Assembly (NCBI RefSeq): GCF_047496725.1
Contig: NC_132982.1
Coordinates: forward strand, 7,891,001-7,955,000
Source: Anoplolepis gracilipes
Lineage: Eukaryota > Arthropoda > Insecta > Hymenoptera > Formicidae
Reading direction: 5' to 3'
Length of the DNA stretch: 64,000 bases
Of the stretch, positions 38,322-50,429 are shown piece after piece (within the stretch, counting starts at the first letter, position 1; every line of letters starts with the position of its first letter). A program made the position numbers and the translations under genes. The notes under the pieces are model-generated. The model did no database searches, had not been told where the DNA came from, and worked only from the letters and a program-made list of their open reading frames with translations.

Positions 38322-39770
38322 TCTCTCTCCCGTCTTCGTCTTTCTTTCCTTTTCATATCTTCCTCAGCTATATTATGTGCAGTCACGCACATTAGGAACG
38401 TCATGCTAGAGTTACAAGTTTTTGAATACCTTTTTTTGTTTAATGACTCTGTAAAACGAAAATTTTCAGGCCGCGGTAAGAAATGGTCGCGTCGTAAACT
38501 TTTAACATTTCTCGCCGGCGCTATTTTAAAACTTCACTAAAATATCGAGCCACGAGATTTATTCGTAAGCAGGGCGATAAAAATCGAGCAAAGTGAGATT
38601 ATACTACGCCTACGCGACAACCAATATCGAGAGTAACGGCTAAGAAACAAGATAAAATCATCGGAATTATTGCTCGTATAATATAAAGAATTTCTGTCAA
38701 ATATTTATAAGGTTTTTTTTGGAATGATGAGGACACAGAAATATAATGTATGTAGAAGTTACGGAATTATATAAAAGTGTAGAGAAAATGCACGTAGAAA
38801 GGGACTGTCTTCAAGTCTCTTTTTACTTCTAAAAATTTTAATAAAAACAAGCTAACACATAGGTAACTATAATTACGTACGTCAGCTATATGCTGGCTTT
38901 TACTACTGCAATTTTAAACAGCACTCTTGGAAGTAACTCGACGGAAAAAAAAAATTTCCACGATATACATTAACTTATATTTTGTTAAATGTATGCTTCT
39001 GTAATAAATGATTTTCTCGTGGTAAAAATGGGTTAATTGTGAAAAATCTTACAGCCCGATCATTCATCTGGTTTGATTCCATTAGACTTATATTTTTTCG
39101 TAGTTACGTGATAAAGCCAATCGTTCATTTCTTGAATTTTTTTCATGTTGATATTTACTGCAAGAGATTGAAAATGAATGCGTTAATGGATTGTGCAACT
39201 CTCGTAATTTTCTTCGCAAGCGCAATAAAGTCTACATAGTAGCTTTCTATATAGCAAAAATGTCAAAGAAGTAGCGCCGAAAAAAGACAGTTTGAACATC
39301 TTCTATAATGATAATGGCAAAAGTTTACTTTTCTTTTGTTTCAAGTTTTTTCTTAAAAGTTTGACATATTTCAAGAACATTCTTTGGAAATGAGCAATTA
39401 CATACATCTCCATGCAATGTGACCTGCACGTATTACTTTTTTCTTACTAAAATTTTAGAAATCTTTTTTTGTGCTGTTTAAATTTACAAATCTTCTTTTT
39501 TTTTAATTTATTTTAATACAAGCAGTAAATTTCAAAATTATAAAATAATGTCCAAACACATTTTACACAATCCGATGTGTACATTGTCTATAAATAACAT
39601 GACACATAAGCATATTTCATCTTCGTGTTACTTTAGTTATACCCGATTAAAAAATATTTCTTCCAAATATGGGCTGTGAGTTTTTAAATAATGCAGATTG
39701 AGTGTGTTACATCGTTGTATTCACAATGACGATGATTCGAATCAAGGATATTAAAAAGATAAAATCAACT
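35103..39770. other. A+T-rich noncoding stretch
   Basis: No gene is recognised. A slightly CpG-richer patch at about 36005-36320 has no long frame. A (TA)n/(CT)n microsatellite lies at 38284-38330. The 91-codon (36440-36715) and 100-codon (38238-38540) ORFs are not recognisable; the latter starts with the TA microsatellite read as IYIY. Confidence 0.6.
38284..38330. repeat. (TA)n followed by (CT)n microsatellite
   Basis: About 18 TA units, then a short CT run. Confidence 0.95.
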
Positions 39771-39779
39771 GTTATTTGC

Positions 39780-40330
39780 GGAAAGCCGAAGAGTAATTTT
39801 GCTTTGGCAACACAGTGTAACGGAGTCAACGCAGGATGCAGAGCGAAAAGGGAGAGAATAAAAAAACGAGATGAGCGTATCGGATGGTGGAGTTGCCTTG
39901 AATCGAGCCCTCGGATTAACGAGCGTCGTCGTTGCCTCTGCGGATGCAAAGATAATACACGCTGATCAAAGCTCCTCTCTGCTGTGCGCGCAGTTGACAG
40001 ACATGAGATCGATCCGCGTGTTTTTAATCAAGCGGCACGAAAAATATACACGAGCGCCCACGACGTTCTACTTTTCGCCTCGCGCATCGCGTGAATCGTT
40101 TATTACCTTAGATCCCTCCTGGGTCACGTTAAACGCTTTAAACTTAGGCTTGATACTTTCCCGGAGACATCACGCTTGCTGTGTTTCACGCGCGACTTAA
40201 AGTTAGTTAAATATCTCGGCAGAGAAATCGTACGGGTCGTGAAAAACTTACCGATACGTAACCGGAATACAGTTTTATCGTTTTTAGCGTCTCGCGCAAA
40301 CTCACGTGCAAACGTCTTATAACTCTTCCA
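39780..40330. promoter_or_regulatory. CpG-richer island with a 109-codon ORF
   Basis: The patch has more G+C and CpG than its flanks. The plus-strand ORF at 39871-40200 starts MSVSDGGVALNRALGLTSVV, with an Ala/Val/Ser-rich first 40 residues, then becomes Arg/Ser/His-rich. An 80-codon antisense ORF and another plus-strand ORF overlap its start, so base composition could explain all three. I do not recognise the product. A first exon or CRE is possible. Confidence 0.2.
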
Positions 40331-43300
40331 TCCCCTTTATGGGGAACAATATTCAACACAACCGTGAAACCACATCTAATGGGATAAATTCTAATTAACT
40401 CTGAGAAAGTTTCCTTGAATTTAATATGCAGTACTTATATTTTCAAGCTTACCTTCCAAGCAGTTTTTTCATGCTCTTTGATGTCACGCGAGACGAGTGC
40501 TTGGTATAATATTACTGCAATTCAATTTCTGATTTCAGTAATCAGTTATATAATAATCAGCTTGTTTTAAAATAAATTTTTCAATGTACATTCTTCTCAG
40601 AAAATCCATAATATAATTGCACAACGAAAGGCTATTCGAATATATTTGGCTAATGTTTCTTTTCATTTTATCACTTAATAAAATCTGATTTTTTTTCTCG
40701 CTGTTAAAATTTGAATCCGCTTCAGTTTGATATGAAGCGCTTTTTAACACCTAAACAGGTGTTGAGAAAACGTCATGCTGTTTTAAAGCAAAAAGTAACG
40801 GAAATACGTTGCGCTTGCTAAGACTGTGCCCGAATAAAACAGTACGAATTGTGTGGCGCACAAACAACGCGCACCACCTCTTTGTGCAACGGTTGGCAAG
40901 ATAAAGTAGTGATGTGCATTTTCACTACAACGAAAATGCACGGAAGTCTGGCATTGTTGCAGCCTTGGCTTGCAACCTTGGCGAATTTTTACGCAAAAAA
41001 CGCACGTATGTAGCGGACAAACGATGCGATTCTCAATAAAGATTATATACTGAATGATACCATCCAGCAGGATCATGCATTCATGTCGAACACAATGCAG
41101 ATCCAATTTTACGTATACCGTAAAGTATAATAAATACAAATGATAAATCGAGTTTTCTCCGAGAATATTTATGGCATTTATATGCAGGAAATCCTACAGA
41201 TATCATATCTCTGCAACTATATACTCTGCGAAAAAAAATTTGAAGTTTCAATCAATTCAGTCAATTTTTCTCTTTAAAAAAATATATAACAAACAAATCA
41301 TTTTTTTCAAATTAAAAAATTTAATGTGCAAAAATGTAAATACATACAAGATTAAAGCTTTTTGAAGCATACATATGTAAACTAGGGCAGAACCCAAGAT
41401 ATAAAGACGAATATATTTCATGAATACTCTTTCATAAATGTAAACATACAAAAGAAACGTTATACATACGTGTTTAAGCGTGGAAATAAAATAAGAAAGG
41501 TACAATAAGTGAAAATGAATGTATATCTGAGATGAATATATATACGTTCTTTGTATCTGTTTGGAATGGAATGAATGTCGTACTGTGCTAGGGAGCGCAT
41601 TTTTCTGATCTTGTAAGAGCAACATAATCAAGTTTCCTCAAGTAGTCTGAGACATTATATATATGCTTATCCCAATTTAAGCGTTTACCCTCGTTTATCT
41701 TAATAACGCGAGTAAACCCAGTATAAAAGTCATTTGCATATCAGAAAGTACGAGAAGCACAAGAAGGAAAAGTATGAGTATAAAAGTATGAGTAATGTTT
41801 GCGGTGGGCCACATTATTTTGCGTTTCCGACGTGCAATTTAGGATCGATCTGAGATAAACATGCGTTATCAGCGAATGTCGTATTTCCATCGGTGAATTT
41901 CTGTAAAAGCAATGCGCATTTTGAGGTAAGTCGATGCAAAATCTTGGCATGAAAGAGAGATTCAAAGAGACCGAATTGTGCGATCATGTGCAGTATGATG
42001 TAGTACGAGTGGCGATAACACCGACCGATAACATGCGATATTATTCCGAGCCGCGCAATATGTACGTACGCATTAGGTACGATATGTATATCTTTACGGT
42101 AAGCGAAATCTAGGATCTCACGATTACAAGTCGTAGTTGCACGTAGCGACATAACGAGGAGAATAAATCGACTCGCTCGTCGTAACCCCGTCTATTTCGC
42201 TGACATTTCACCGCAGAAAGCAATACGATCCTATAGCAAGTGTCCCTGAACGTGCCAACATTGTTGGAAGCGATGAATATTTTACGGAATTATTTGAATA
42301 AAAATGGATAAAATGAGACGTATTACAAGAAGAGAATTGGAACGTAGGACATTGGAATTGAAATGATAAAATATGACATGATAAAACGAAATGTGAAAAT
42401 GATAAAAAAAAGAGGTTGGAAAATGATGTACGAGTCGACAGAATAAAATTTTTCATTTATATTGTCTCTCTCCAATCTTTTTTAACACTTTATTTTAATT
42501 GTCATCCATTTATTCCGTAATAGTAATTTTGTGATAATTAGCCAATGTTTCTAATACTTTTATTTGCATTCGTTTTACGCTTAAATGCTACATCATCCTC
42601 TTTATTATTCAAAAGATAAAGTAGTAACTTCGTTAGAAATTTATTAAAAAAATAATTTAGGAAAAAATTTCTTTTCTGTCTTTTTTTTCTCTCTTAGATT
42701 TAATATACATATACATATACATATATTCAAATATTTGTGTATTTGAAATATTTCGATTAATTTACGTCATTTCTTTTTCGATCTGTGGTATAATATTTAT
42801 TTAAAATATTTTTTATTCAGTGTACATTGATCGTCAAAATGTAGAAACTTATTTAAAAAATTGAATCTTTTAAAATTAAAACAAAAAAACAATTTGTATG
42901 TGATATGCTTTTTATTACTCAAATTAATATTTATATTTGATTCAAAAAATTGGTTGATATTGAAACAATCGGCTGACGTAAATTATATTTCTATTTATTG
43001 ATTTTCTGCAAGCGTTTGCTTAATTAACGGTACTGTTGGCGCCGAAAGTACCATCGAGAAACGCATAACCCTTAACTCTTCGTTAACACGCGAGGTAATT
43101 TTACTAATATTCGTGAATAGCCCTTTGAATTAATTGACGAAAGGATTCTATAGCGTTAGCGCACGATGATGGAACGGGGATGCGTAGTATTAGGGAAATG
43201 CGCACGGAAGACACGCGTAGGAAATTACTTTGATAAAAGGGAAGGGAAGGGAGAAGAGAGCAACACAGTCGTATTATATCATTCCCTTGGGATTACGTAA

Positions 43301-44667
43301 ACAACCATGAGTCAACAGGCGTACTCGAATTAGACACACCTAACCTGCTCTTACTCCATGGCGTATCAACCGAAATTTCGGACTTCGCATGTATCACGTA
43401 CGTATGCATACACGAGCAAATAAGAGCCGCGGTAAGCGCTGCCAAATTTACGGTTCTGCAATTTCGAATATCCACACATTCGTGAACGTACGTACATCGT
43501 AGTCACACGAGAGATATCAAAATGGAGATGCAGTTGTATCATATCGCCGATATCAGAAAGGAACGTTATCCAATCGTCATTCGCCGTGAAGAACTAATTA
43601 TTGATTAATCCGCGTGTATGCAAAGTTCTCAGATACATTTTCAAGCAAGTTTCGGCAACGCGGAGTTTCCTAATTTACGACACAAATCTAATCTGTGAAA
43701 TGCGCTTGACAAGTTATCGAAGTAGAATTAAAGTTTCGTCTCTTCCTTATTTTCCGTCAAATTATTTACTCTCGTGAAGGACAAAGAGAAAACAAAACTT
43801 TGATTCCAACTCAATCTCTTCCCAAGTTTATGTCTTAGATTAGATGTACATTGCAAGTTAGCAACTTTGCGATACGAAATCGCACACATACACATAACAC
43901 CATCATACACGGTCACACATACCATAAAGTGTTCCGAAACTTCGAACTCCGACTTCGTGCACGTATGTTATTATTCAGATAGCTTGATGAAGCCCTTTAT
44001 CCAATACAGTATGGCGAGAACCAAAGCAAAATTGTTTCCATTGTCGCAAAATGGAACTCGGTCTGTAATGTACGAGCTGACACGTCGCCGTCATTATCGG
44101 CACGTTGTCTGCCGTGAAGCGACGAGAATTTGGAGTAATGGGGGGCGGTTAAGTCCCATGACCCGAGCAAAACTGGTGCCACTTGTTACGCGCAATGCGA
44201 TAGGAGAAATTGTTTTCTTGACTCTGCTGTCGTAGTTCACACGACTATCGCGCCACGATCGATATTGCGCGTTTATTCTCATGAAATCGCCCAAAGGTAG
44301 GTCGAAAGATCTAAAAGGAAATTCCTGTCATGCTAATTGGTGAACAATCGTTCGATCCCGGCATCGCATATTGACACTATCGAACATTCTCCAAGCGTAC
44401 TCGAGCTGTTAGATAGCGATGAGAAATGTATATCTTGTGTTAATTGTAAGCCTCCTTTTTTAGAAACCTATTTCCAATGAGTTTACATCATGAAGTAAAT
44501 AATTATAAGTGCATAAGTTTAGAAAAAAAGTTTTTAAAATAGCAGCATTGCTTTTTTTTCGAAGAGCTAGGAAATTTTAAACATTCGATAGAATAATTAT
44601 TTGATTATATAATTTTATTATGATTATTGCGCGTTCTTTGTTATCGCGATATGCAAAATATACAAAA

Positions 44668-44788
44668 GGACAAGTGGTAAGACGATATAGTCTTCAATAA
44701 TCATAACAAATTTCTTCTTTGAATTTGATGAATTTTTCAAATCACTGTCGCGTTATGCGCATCGATCGGTGTGTCTTACCGCTTGTCT
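44668..44788. mobile_element. Small MITE-like element with 16-bp ends
   Basis: GGACAAGTGGTAAGAC at 44668-44683 faces GTCTTACCGCTTGTCT at 44773-44788; 14 of 16 positions match in reverse complement. The body is 121 bp and noncoding. The right end abuts a (TA)n tract, so a target duplication cannot be judged. Confidence 0.6.
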
Positions 44789-45375
44789 ATATATATATAT
44801 ATATTTTATATTATTTTATATAATTATTAAATATTTAATATACTAAATATTTAAAAAATTATAAATTTTAATTTAATACAATGTGTTTAAATTACATATC
44901 TATCGCGAAATTTATGAAATTGCTATATTTTGTCTGTCAGATAATAATAATTATATACATATATAAAGAAAAGAATATCTCTTCATTTTACAAGCTAGTA
45001 ATTTTAAATAGCAAGCAAGAATAGATATATATTGTAACTCAGTGCAAAGGTTTTAAGGTACTAATTAACTCATATTTCGCCTATACAATAAAACTCATTA
45101 CAACCTGCAAACAAACTTTCTTTATTGTTGTTTCCAATTGTCATTGTTAAACCCACGGAACTGCAATGCCCGGGCACCATTTTGCATCATGGCTCGTGAT
45201 TTCAATAATTGTAACTACGCATGAAAACTTTATCGATAGCTAAAATAAAACATTGTTGATGTCGCAACAGAGATTTTACTATACACAAGTATATTTTAAA
45301 TGTTGCAACTTATCTCATAAATGTAAATGATCAGTTTAACCAAAAATTACATTTTCCATATCGATCGTGTATACA

Positions 45376-45395
45376 TATATATATATATATATATA
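45376..45395. repeat. (TA)n microsatellite
   Basis: About ten TA units. Confidence 0.85.
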
Positions 45396-45494
45396 CATCG
45401 AGGGATTTAAAAAAACACTGTTTAATTTCAAGAGTTTACATTCAGGTAAAAATATCCTCAAGAAAAGAGTGAATTAATATTTAAACTAGTATAG

Positions 45495-45560
<66 letters not shown>
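45495..45560. repeat. Long (CT)n microsatellite
   Basis: About 30 CT units with one early TT interruption. It lies about 160 bp from the strongest CpG island of the window. CT/GA tracts near promoters bind GAGA-factor-type proteins in insects, but no such role is shown here. Confidence 0.95.
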
Positions 45561-45563
<3 letters not shown>

Positions 45564-45731
45564 GTGTTAATTAATTTTATACGAGAGGGGTTGTAGTATT
45601 TAAATTTTTGATAATATAGAGCTTGTACATCGTCACCAACAATCGTTTGACAAAATTGTTTAATAATTAAAAATAATAATTGTCGAACTCTAATAACCAG
45701 TTCACGTTAGTTTAACAGGTGTCCAACTTAC

Positions 45732-46027
45732 GCGCGTCGTCTCTCCCGTGAACAAGCGGGCACCTTCGAAATGGCCAAGCGCGCAAAAGGCGAAACTCTT
45801 CCACGGATAAGATTCTTCGGACAAGTTGCAAGTAAAAGGATCGTCGAAAAACTTCCGGCGAATTCGAGAAACGTCACCGAATCCACCACCCGCGTATTTT
45901 TCACTTCACTTTTCCCGAGGAATGTGAAGGTGCTCACTTGTCCACTGGTCTCTCTTGTATTCCAACTTCTTCGAGACTTTCGCCGTCGTCCCCGTCCTTC
46001 ACGTATCGGATCAACGTAGCAAAACAA
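45732..46027 (-). other. Candidate minus-strand exon ending at a GTAAGT donor
   Basis: An ATG at 46027 opens a frame that stays open for 98 codons down to a donor GC|GTAAGT with GT at 45731-45730; the stop codon of the ORF lies inside the donor itself. The product starts MFCYVDPIREGRGRRRKSRR and continues with a Val/Thr/Phe/Leu-containing middle. No domain is recognised. If the transcript is real this could be coding or a 5' UTR. The -1 base of the donor is C rather than G, which weakens it slightly. The antisense 82-codon ORF (45771-46019) shows that the composition favours open frames here. Confidence 0.2.
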
Positions 46028-46211
46028 TTGGAAAAAGATTCGACATCACTCATACATAATTCATGTACATACATACGTGAATTACAACTCGACCGGTTTC
46101 ACTGGTCTCGCGATGACGATGTAAGAGCCGCGCGTAAACGTTGTGGGTGACGATCGTGACGCGTCTCGGACTGACCTGGTTTCCGGAGAGAGGGGCCCCC
46201 TTCCTAGCTGA

Positions 46212-46469
46212 CGAACGCGCGGGAACCGAGGCTCATGTCAAAGTCAGTTGAGCGACGAGCAGCGAACCCGGCGGAGAACCGACTTTCTACGATGGGACCT
46301 CGCGATCCTCTGGGCTTCTGCCGCGCTCTGTGGCGTTCGCGCGTACCCCGAGCGACGTTCACACGGCCGTGGGAGGACAAGAGGGAGAGAGGGACGGAAC
46401 GACGCCGACGCCGACGCCGACGCCAACGTCGCCGCGCACCTGCGCGTCTTGATGGCAACGCGCGTTTAG
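46212..46469 (+). other. Open frame with a signal-peptide-like segment, no ATG
   Basis: Between a TGA at 46209 and a TAG at 46467 one plus-strand frame contains WDLAILWASAALCGVRA, a hydrophobic run with a small-residue ending. It is preceded by an Arg-rich stretch and followed by YPERR, which would fit secretion-signal cleavage. No ATG precedes the segment in frame, so a spliced upstream exon or a non-ATG start would be needed. A four-copy GACGCC repeat (46401-46424) is read as Asp-Ala repeats. Another plus-strand frame with an ATG (46235) overlaps. I do not recognise the product. Confidence 0.15.
46401..46424. repeat. (GACGCC)4 hexanucleotide repeat
   Basis: Four exact units, then a degenerate one (AACGTC). 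A length multiple of three keeps any frame open. Confidence 0.9.
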
Positions 46470-46650
46470 CGAAACCCGGGCCCACCTTCAACCGACCGGG
46501 ACACTCCGAGCTTCTGTCCCAGCAGCCCTGCTCTGTTGCAACAACCCCGCTCTATCCTCGTTGCATCTCAACGTCTTTACGGATCCTCGGGCGACGATAA
46601 AGTCTGCGACTGCCACCTGACGATTCTCCTGGCACCGAGCCAGCATCGAT

Positions 46651-48199
46651 TCGAGCTTGTTGCAAGTTTTGGAGAAGTGTACAATTCGGCAAAAATATAG
46701 CATGAGAATATCAAAGAATAGCGGGAAGAATAAACTGCGAGAAGCTTTTGAAATTTCTCGTTACGGTAAATGAAAATAAGAGTGAAGGAATTGTTTAAAA
46801 TGTTTCGTTATTATACGAATATATTATTTAAAGCTGATATATTCAATTGTATTATCGCTTTTTTGTCTCTGTCGACTTTAATGCTTCTCTTTTATCAAGT
46901 ATAAAGATAGTAATTCCAACTATTAAAATGTCTAAATGATTAGAATTGTTATTTCCACGACTTGATTTCTGTGTCAACGACAGATAGAAGAGGAGGAAGT
47001 GTAATGAGTATGAGCATTGGCCTAGAATTGTTAAAAAAAAAGAAGAACAAATAAAAAGAATTATACATCGAAAATACTGAATGCAAACAATCGCAAACTT
47101 TGCTTCACTTAGAATCTTTTCTGTAGGCTTCGTTCAACCGAAGGGAGAGAGAGAGAGAAAGAATGCCAAGAGAAATTAAAAAAATTTTTTATTTGAAACA
47201 AGTAATACGAATATAACGCTTCTATTACTAATAACTTGAAGAGTATTCAGCTCTGTTAATATCACTGTTAAAGCTACTTTTCCAATTAAGGTGTCTCGTA
47301 GATGCAGCTGCACTGATGTAAAATAGTTTAACAATGTATTGTTTACCCAGTTGATATTCAGCGACGTTCCGGCACCTGAGTTTGCTCTTTGCTTTAACAT
47401 CATGGTGAATGTAACGTTGAATATATATGATTCTCTAACATTAACTTCGTGATCATAAAACGCACGAAATCGCAATTTCGTGGAAAGAAAAGCTTTTATG
47501 TAATCGCAAAGTCATGCGCGAAACTAATAAAAGATCCGATCTCTTGGTCGAAATTATATTTTGGGAAATGACAAAATAATAATCGAATGTACGAAATATA
47601 CTTCTGTTTATCTTATTTTATTTTAATACTTAATGTGTCATTGAATCTCTGAGTATAAAATCGCGTTCACATAATTACACGCGACATACCTACTATAAAT
47701 ATATTTACACGAATAATATAATATATAATATTTATTAAATCATGTTTAAATATTAAACGTGTTGATTAAATTGACAAAACTTGAATATTAATCCATGCCC
47801 TATTTTTTCATAGCTATATATCGATCATGTTGCTTTAAAAGTAACTGTTATATATTTAGGATGTCAATCTAAGCACTGTTAGATATAATTCTTGTGAGCT
47901 GAAATCGATAAAATCGTTGAATTTTTTATTCAGGTCGTTCCACTTCGATCTGCTAAGAACTTTGCGTTAGCTTCTAGAGAATCCCTTGTCTGTTGGAGAA
48001 AAATCCATCAGGATTTATATCGTTGGTATGATTTAATTTAATCGTCTTCATAATGCAAATGTTCAGAAAAAATTATCTTAGCGCGTTTAATCAAGATGTA
48101 TGTCACTTATAAGGGCAATTTAAGACATATAAATACTTCCTGCTTACGTTCAATTATGCATTAAATATTGAACAAAGAATTAGCTATACAATATGGTGG
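46651..48199. other. A+T-rich noncoding stretch
   Basis: No gene is recognised. A minus-strand ORF of 99 codons (47176-47475) has no domain I can name. Confidence 0.6.
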
Positions 48200-48247
48200 T
48201 AATAATGAAATATGCAAATTGTCATTTCTATTTGTCGTACGACACAT

Positions 48248-48289
<42 letters not shown>

Positions 48290-48319
48290 AGAAATGACAA
48301 TTTGCATATTTCATTATTA
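48200..48319. repeat. Perfect 33-bp inverted repeat around a (TA)n tract
   Basis: The left arm (48200-48232), containing ATGAAATATGCAAATTGTCA, is repeated exactly in reverse complement at 48287-48319. The 54-base spacer holds a short GTCGTACGAC palindrome and about 17 TA units. Exact arms make this either recent or continually converted. No ORF is present. Confidence 0.95.
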
Positions 48320-48344
48320 TTGATAGATATACATATATAGATGG

Positions 48345-48376
48345 ACAAATCAGAATATATATATATTCTGATTTGT
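48345..48376. repeat. Perfect 32-bp palindrome
   Basis: ACAAATCAGAATATAT followed by its exact reverse complement with no loop. It lies only 26 bp from the previous inverted repeat. Confidence 0.95.
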
Positions 48377-48727
48377 ATTATAAATCTAAAACTATCTAAA
48401 CTATAACCAGTTCGCGCAAAAAAGAGCAGATATCTATATGTTTAAATTTATTGAAATTTCCTTAGATTGAGTGACATATAATTTTATTTTTGCATCTACG
48501 TATATAAAGAAAAATCGACAATTGAATTGACGTAAAGTTGCATCATCTGATTATATACTGGAATATTTTAGTAAAAGTTGGAATATTTTTATAAGAAGCT
48601 AATTCAGACTACGTTGTCAATGTATTAAATGTGTCAAAGGGTTAACACCCTTACCTACCCACGAGCTAGTTGTGGTTGATTCGTTAAATCATAAATGTAT
48701 GGCATTATTAATGAATAATGCACGCAT
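48377..48727. other. A+T-rich noncoding stretch
   Basis: Nothing is seen beyond random short frames. Confidence 0.6.
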
Positions 48728-48786
48728 GTCGTACGTACGTACGCATGCACGTACGCACGCACGTACGCACGTACGCACACGCGCGT
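48728..48786. repeat. (ACGY)n tetranucleotide tract
   Basis: ACGT and ACGC units alternate for about 55 bases and end in CACGCGCG. The tract is almost strictly alternating purine-pyrimidine and CpG-rich, so it is a candidate Z-DNA former and a likely length polymorphism. The minus-strand ORF over it is read as a repetitive VRAYVRAYV stretch and is an artefact of the repeat. Confidence 0.9.
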
Positions 48787-48839
48787 TAAGGGGTTGCCGA
48801 GAGTGAAGAGGGCGAACAATGTGCGCCACTCGGGCAATG

Positions 48840-50420
48840 TGGCAACTGGGTCAATACTGCTGCCCTGTCCTTCATTTGCCTTTAACTACCTCGCTTCTTC
48901 TTACCGTTTCATTTTTGCGTATACGAAACGAAACATGAATCGCTAACAACGTGTCAGCTATCGAGAATGACAATGATATGTGTGTACACAAAGTATGTTC
49001 TCATCGTGAACTTTTCGGGGGCAACGCTCTGATTAATATAGATATATTATTAAGGAGGATGTGGACGTTAGTAATGTCAACAGTTAATAAATTTAATATA
49101 TTAAGCAAGACAATTGATTTCATTGAATCTAACATCACAAAGCACTTTTAGCTTTTTAAAATATAAAATTAATAATTAACTTGTTAGTTAAAATAAAAAT
49201 TTGACTTGCACAATTAAAATTTTTCATGAATTTTTTTATAGTTACTCTATAAAATTTTCGTGGTACAGTCATTATAAAAAAGTTAGTTTGATATAAGAAA
49301 ATATTTATGATTTTTAGATTAAATTATATTTTACAGGGCAAATATTTACTTTAACTCACAAATTAATTCCTATGCCGAACTGGGTTATTATTTTCATCTG
49401 TGATTTTTCTAACAGCGTTAATTTTGCAAAAACGAATAGTCGAACAATATACACATTTAAGCAAGTTATTTTTTATTCTAATTTTTATTATTTTTTATTC
49501 AAAACAATTAAAGAAGGTATATAATTAAAAATAAATTTTTTCAGATTTTTGTAAAACATTTTTATACATAAATAAATACGTCAAAAATACGTTGATCGCT
49601 TTTGTACGGTTATTAGAAGATATAAAAAATAACACGGATATATACAATATATTTTATATTTTAAAAAGTTAAAAGTACTTTGCGCAATGTCAAAATCCAT
49701 GAATCTCGAAATGTATTAGATTAATTTTTGACGTAGCTGATTTGCTCCTTTTAAAAGATATCTCGCGCTCTAAAGTAAGAATATTTTATTGCATAAAATT
49801 TTAAGCATTACACATAATATTATTTATTATAACACATAAAAATTTGATTACAATACCTTTTAATCAAAACAAGATAGAAATGCATTGTATTTACACACGA
49901 TATATTCCGTTCTGATTTATACATATATATCATATTTATGCATTAATTATAAAAATAACATTATAAATGCATTGTAACAAAGAGAAGTTTAATGAATAAA
50001 AGTTACACAAATGTAATTTATTTTTATCGCAAAGTGTGAATTTTTGTGGAATATTTGTAAACTTCTAGATCAAATATTTCAGCAGCAGAGTACGAGATAA
50101 AAAAACGGGAAATTTAAACATTGAAAGTAAACTAATAATTTTTAATCTGTAAAATATTCTGAGAGCAAGATGTGAAATATAACGATAAAAATTAGTCTAT
50201 CTACTTTTAAAAACATGAATCACTATACGTTTTTTTATATCTGAACATTTTTAAATTAAAAATTTTACAATTTTATTTTGGAACATGGAATATTAATTTT
50301 GCTTGCTAGAGAATTTATTGGAAAACTTATCTTAGACACAAATTCTTGGATAAATTTGAGAGAATCTTGTAAATTCTATGAGGATTTCATTTGTGCAATT
50401 AAGATAATTGTAAGAGAGGT
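48840..50420. other. A+T-rich noncoding stretch
   Basis: No gene is recognised; ORFs are short. Confidence 0.6.
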
Positions 50421-50429
50421 GCTGCAGCG

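Larger units (their letters stand above)
40331..45480. other. Mostly A+T-rich noncoding stretch
   Basis: A small hairpin lies at 40745-40762 (AACACCT/AGGTGTT). ORFs at 40783-41139, 41257-41631 and 41814-42152 (minus strand; 118, 124 and 112 codons) show no domain. The area 43020-44400 is richer in CpG and holds a 122-codon plus-strand ORF (43867-44235) that I do not recognise. The inverted repeat at 44668-44788 is listed separately. Confidence 0.55.
45720..46650. promoter_or_regulatory. Strongest CpG island; candidate promoter and first exon
   Basis: This kilobase is by far the most G+C- and CpG-rich in the window. Frames are open on both strands across it (up to 121 codons, 46235-46600), with Arg/Ala/Pro-rich products typical of translating GC-rich DNA. 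A strong donor GTAAGT lies on the minus strand at 45731-45726, and a donor-like GAT|GTAAGA on the plus strand near 46120. A pyrimidine tract ending CCCCCTTCCTAG (46196-46207) looks like a plus-strand acceptor. A first exon, or a pair of divergent first exons, is the most natural reading. The direction is undecided. Confidence 0.45.

Noticed and set aside
38238..38540. 100-codon ORF starting in a TA microsatellite
   Set aside because: The IYIY run is the microsatellite; the rest is unrecognisable.
40783..41139. 118-codon minus-strand ORF with many cysteines
   Set aside because: Cysteines are scattered without a recognisable spacing pattern and there is no signal peptide; length is within the random range.
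41257..41631. 124-codon minus-strand ORF
   Set aside because: Product is dominated by I, Y, L, F and K from A/T-rich DNA; no domain and no splice support.
43867..44235. 122-codon plus-strand ORF
   Set aside because: Overlaps several open antisense frames in a CpG-richer area; no family recognised.
48655..48837. Minus-strand ORF with repeated VRAYV-like residues
   Set aside because: It is a translation of the ACGT/ACGC microsatellite.
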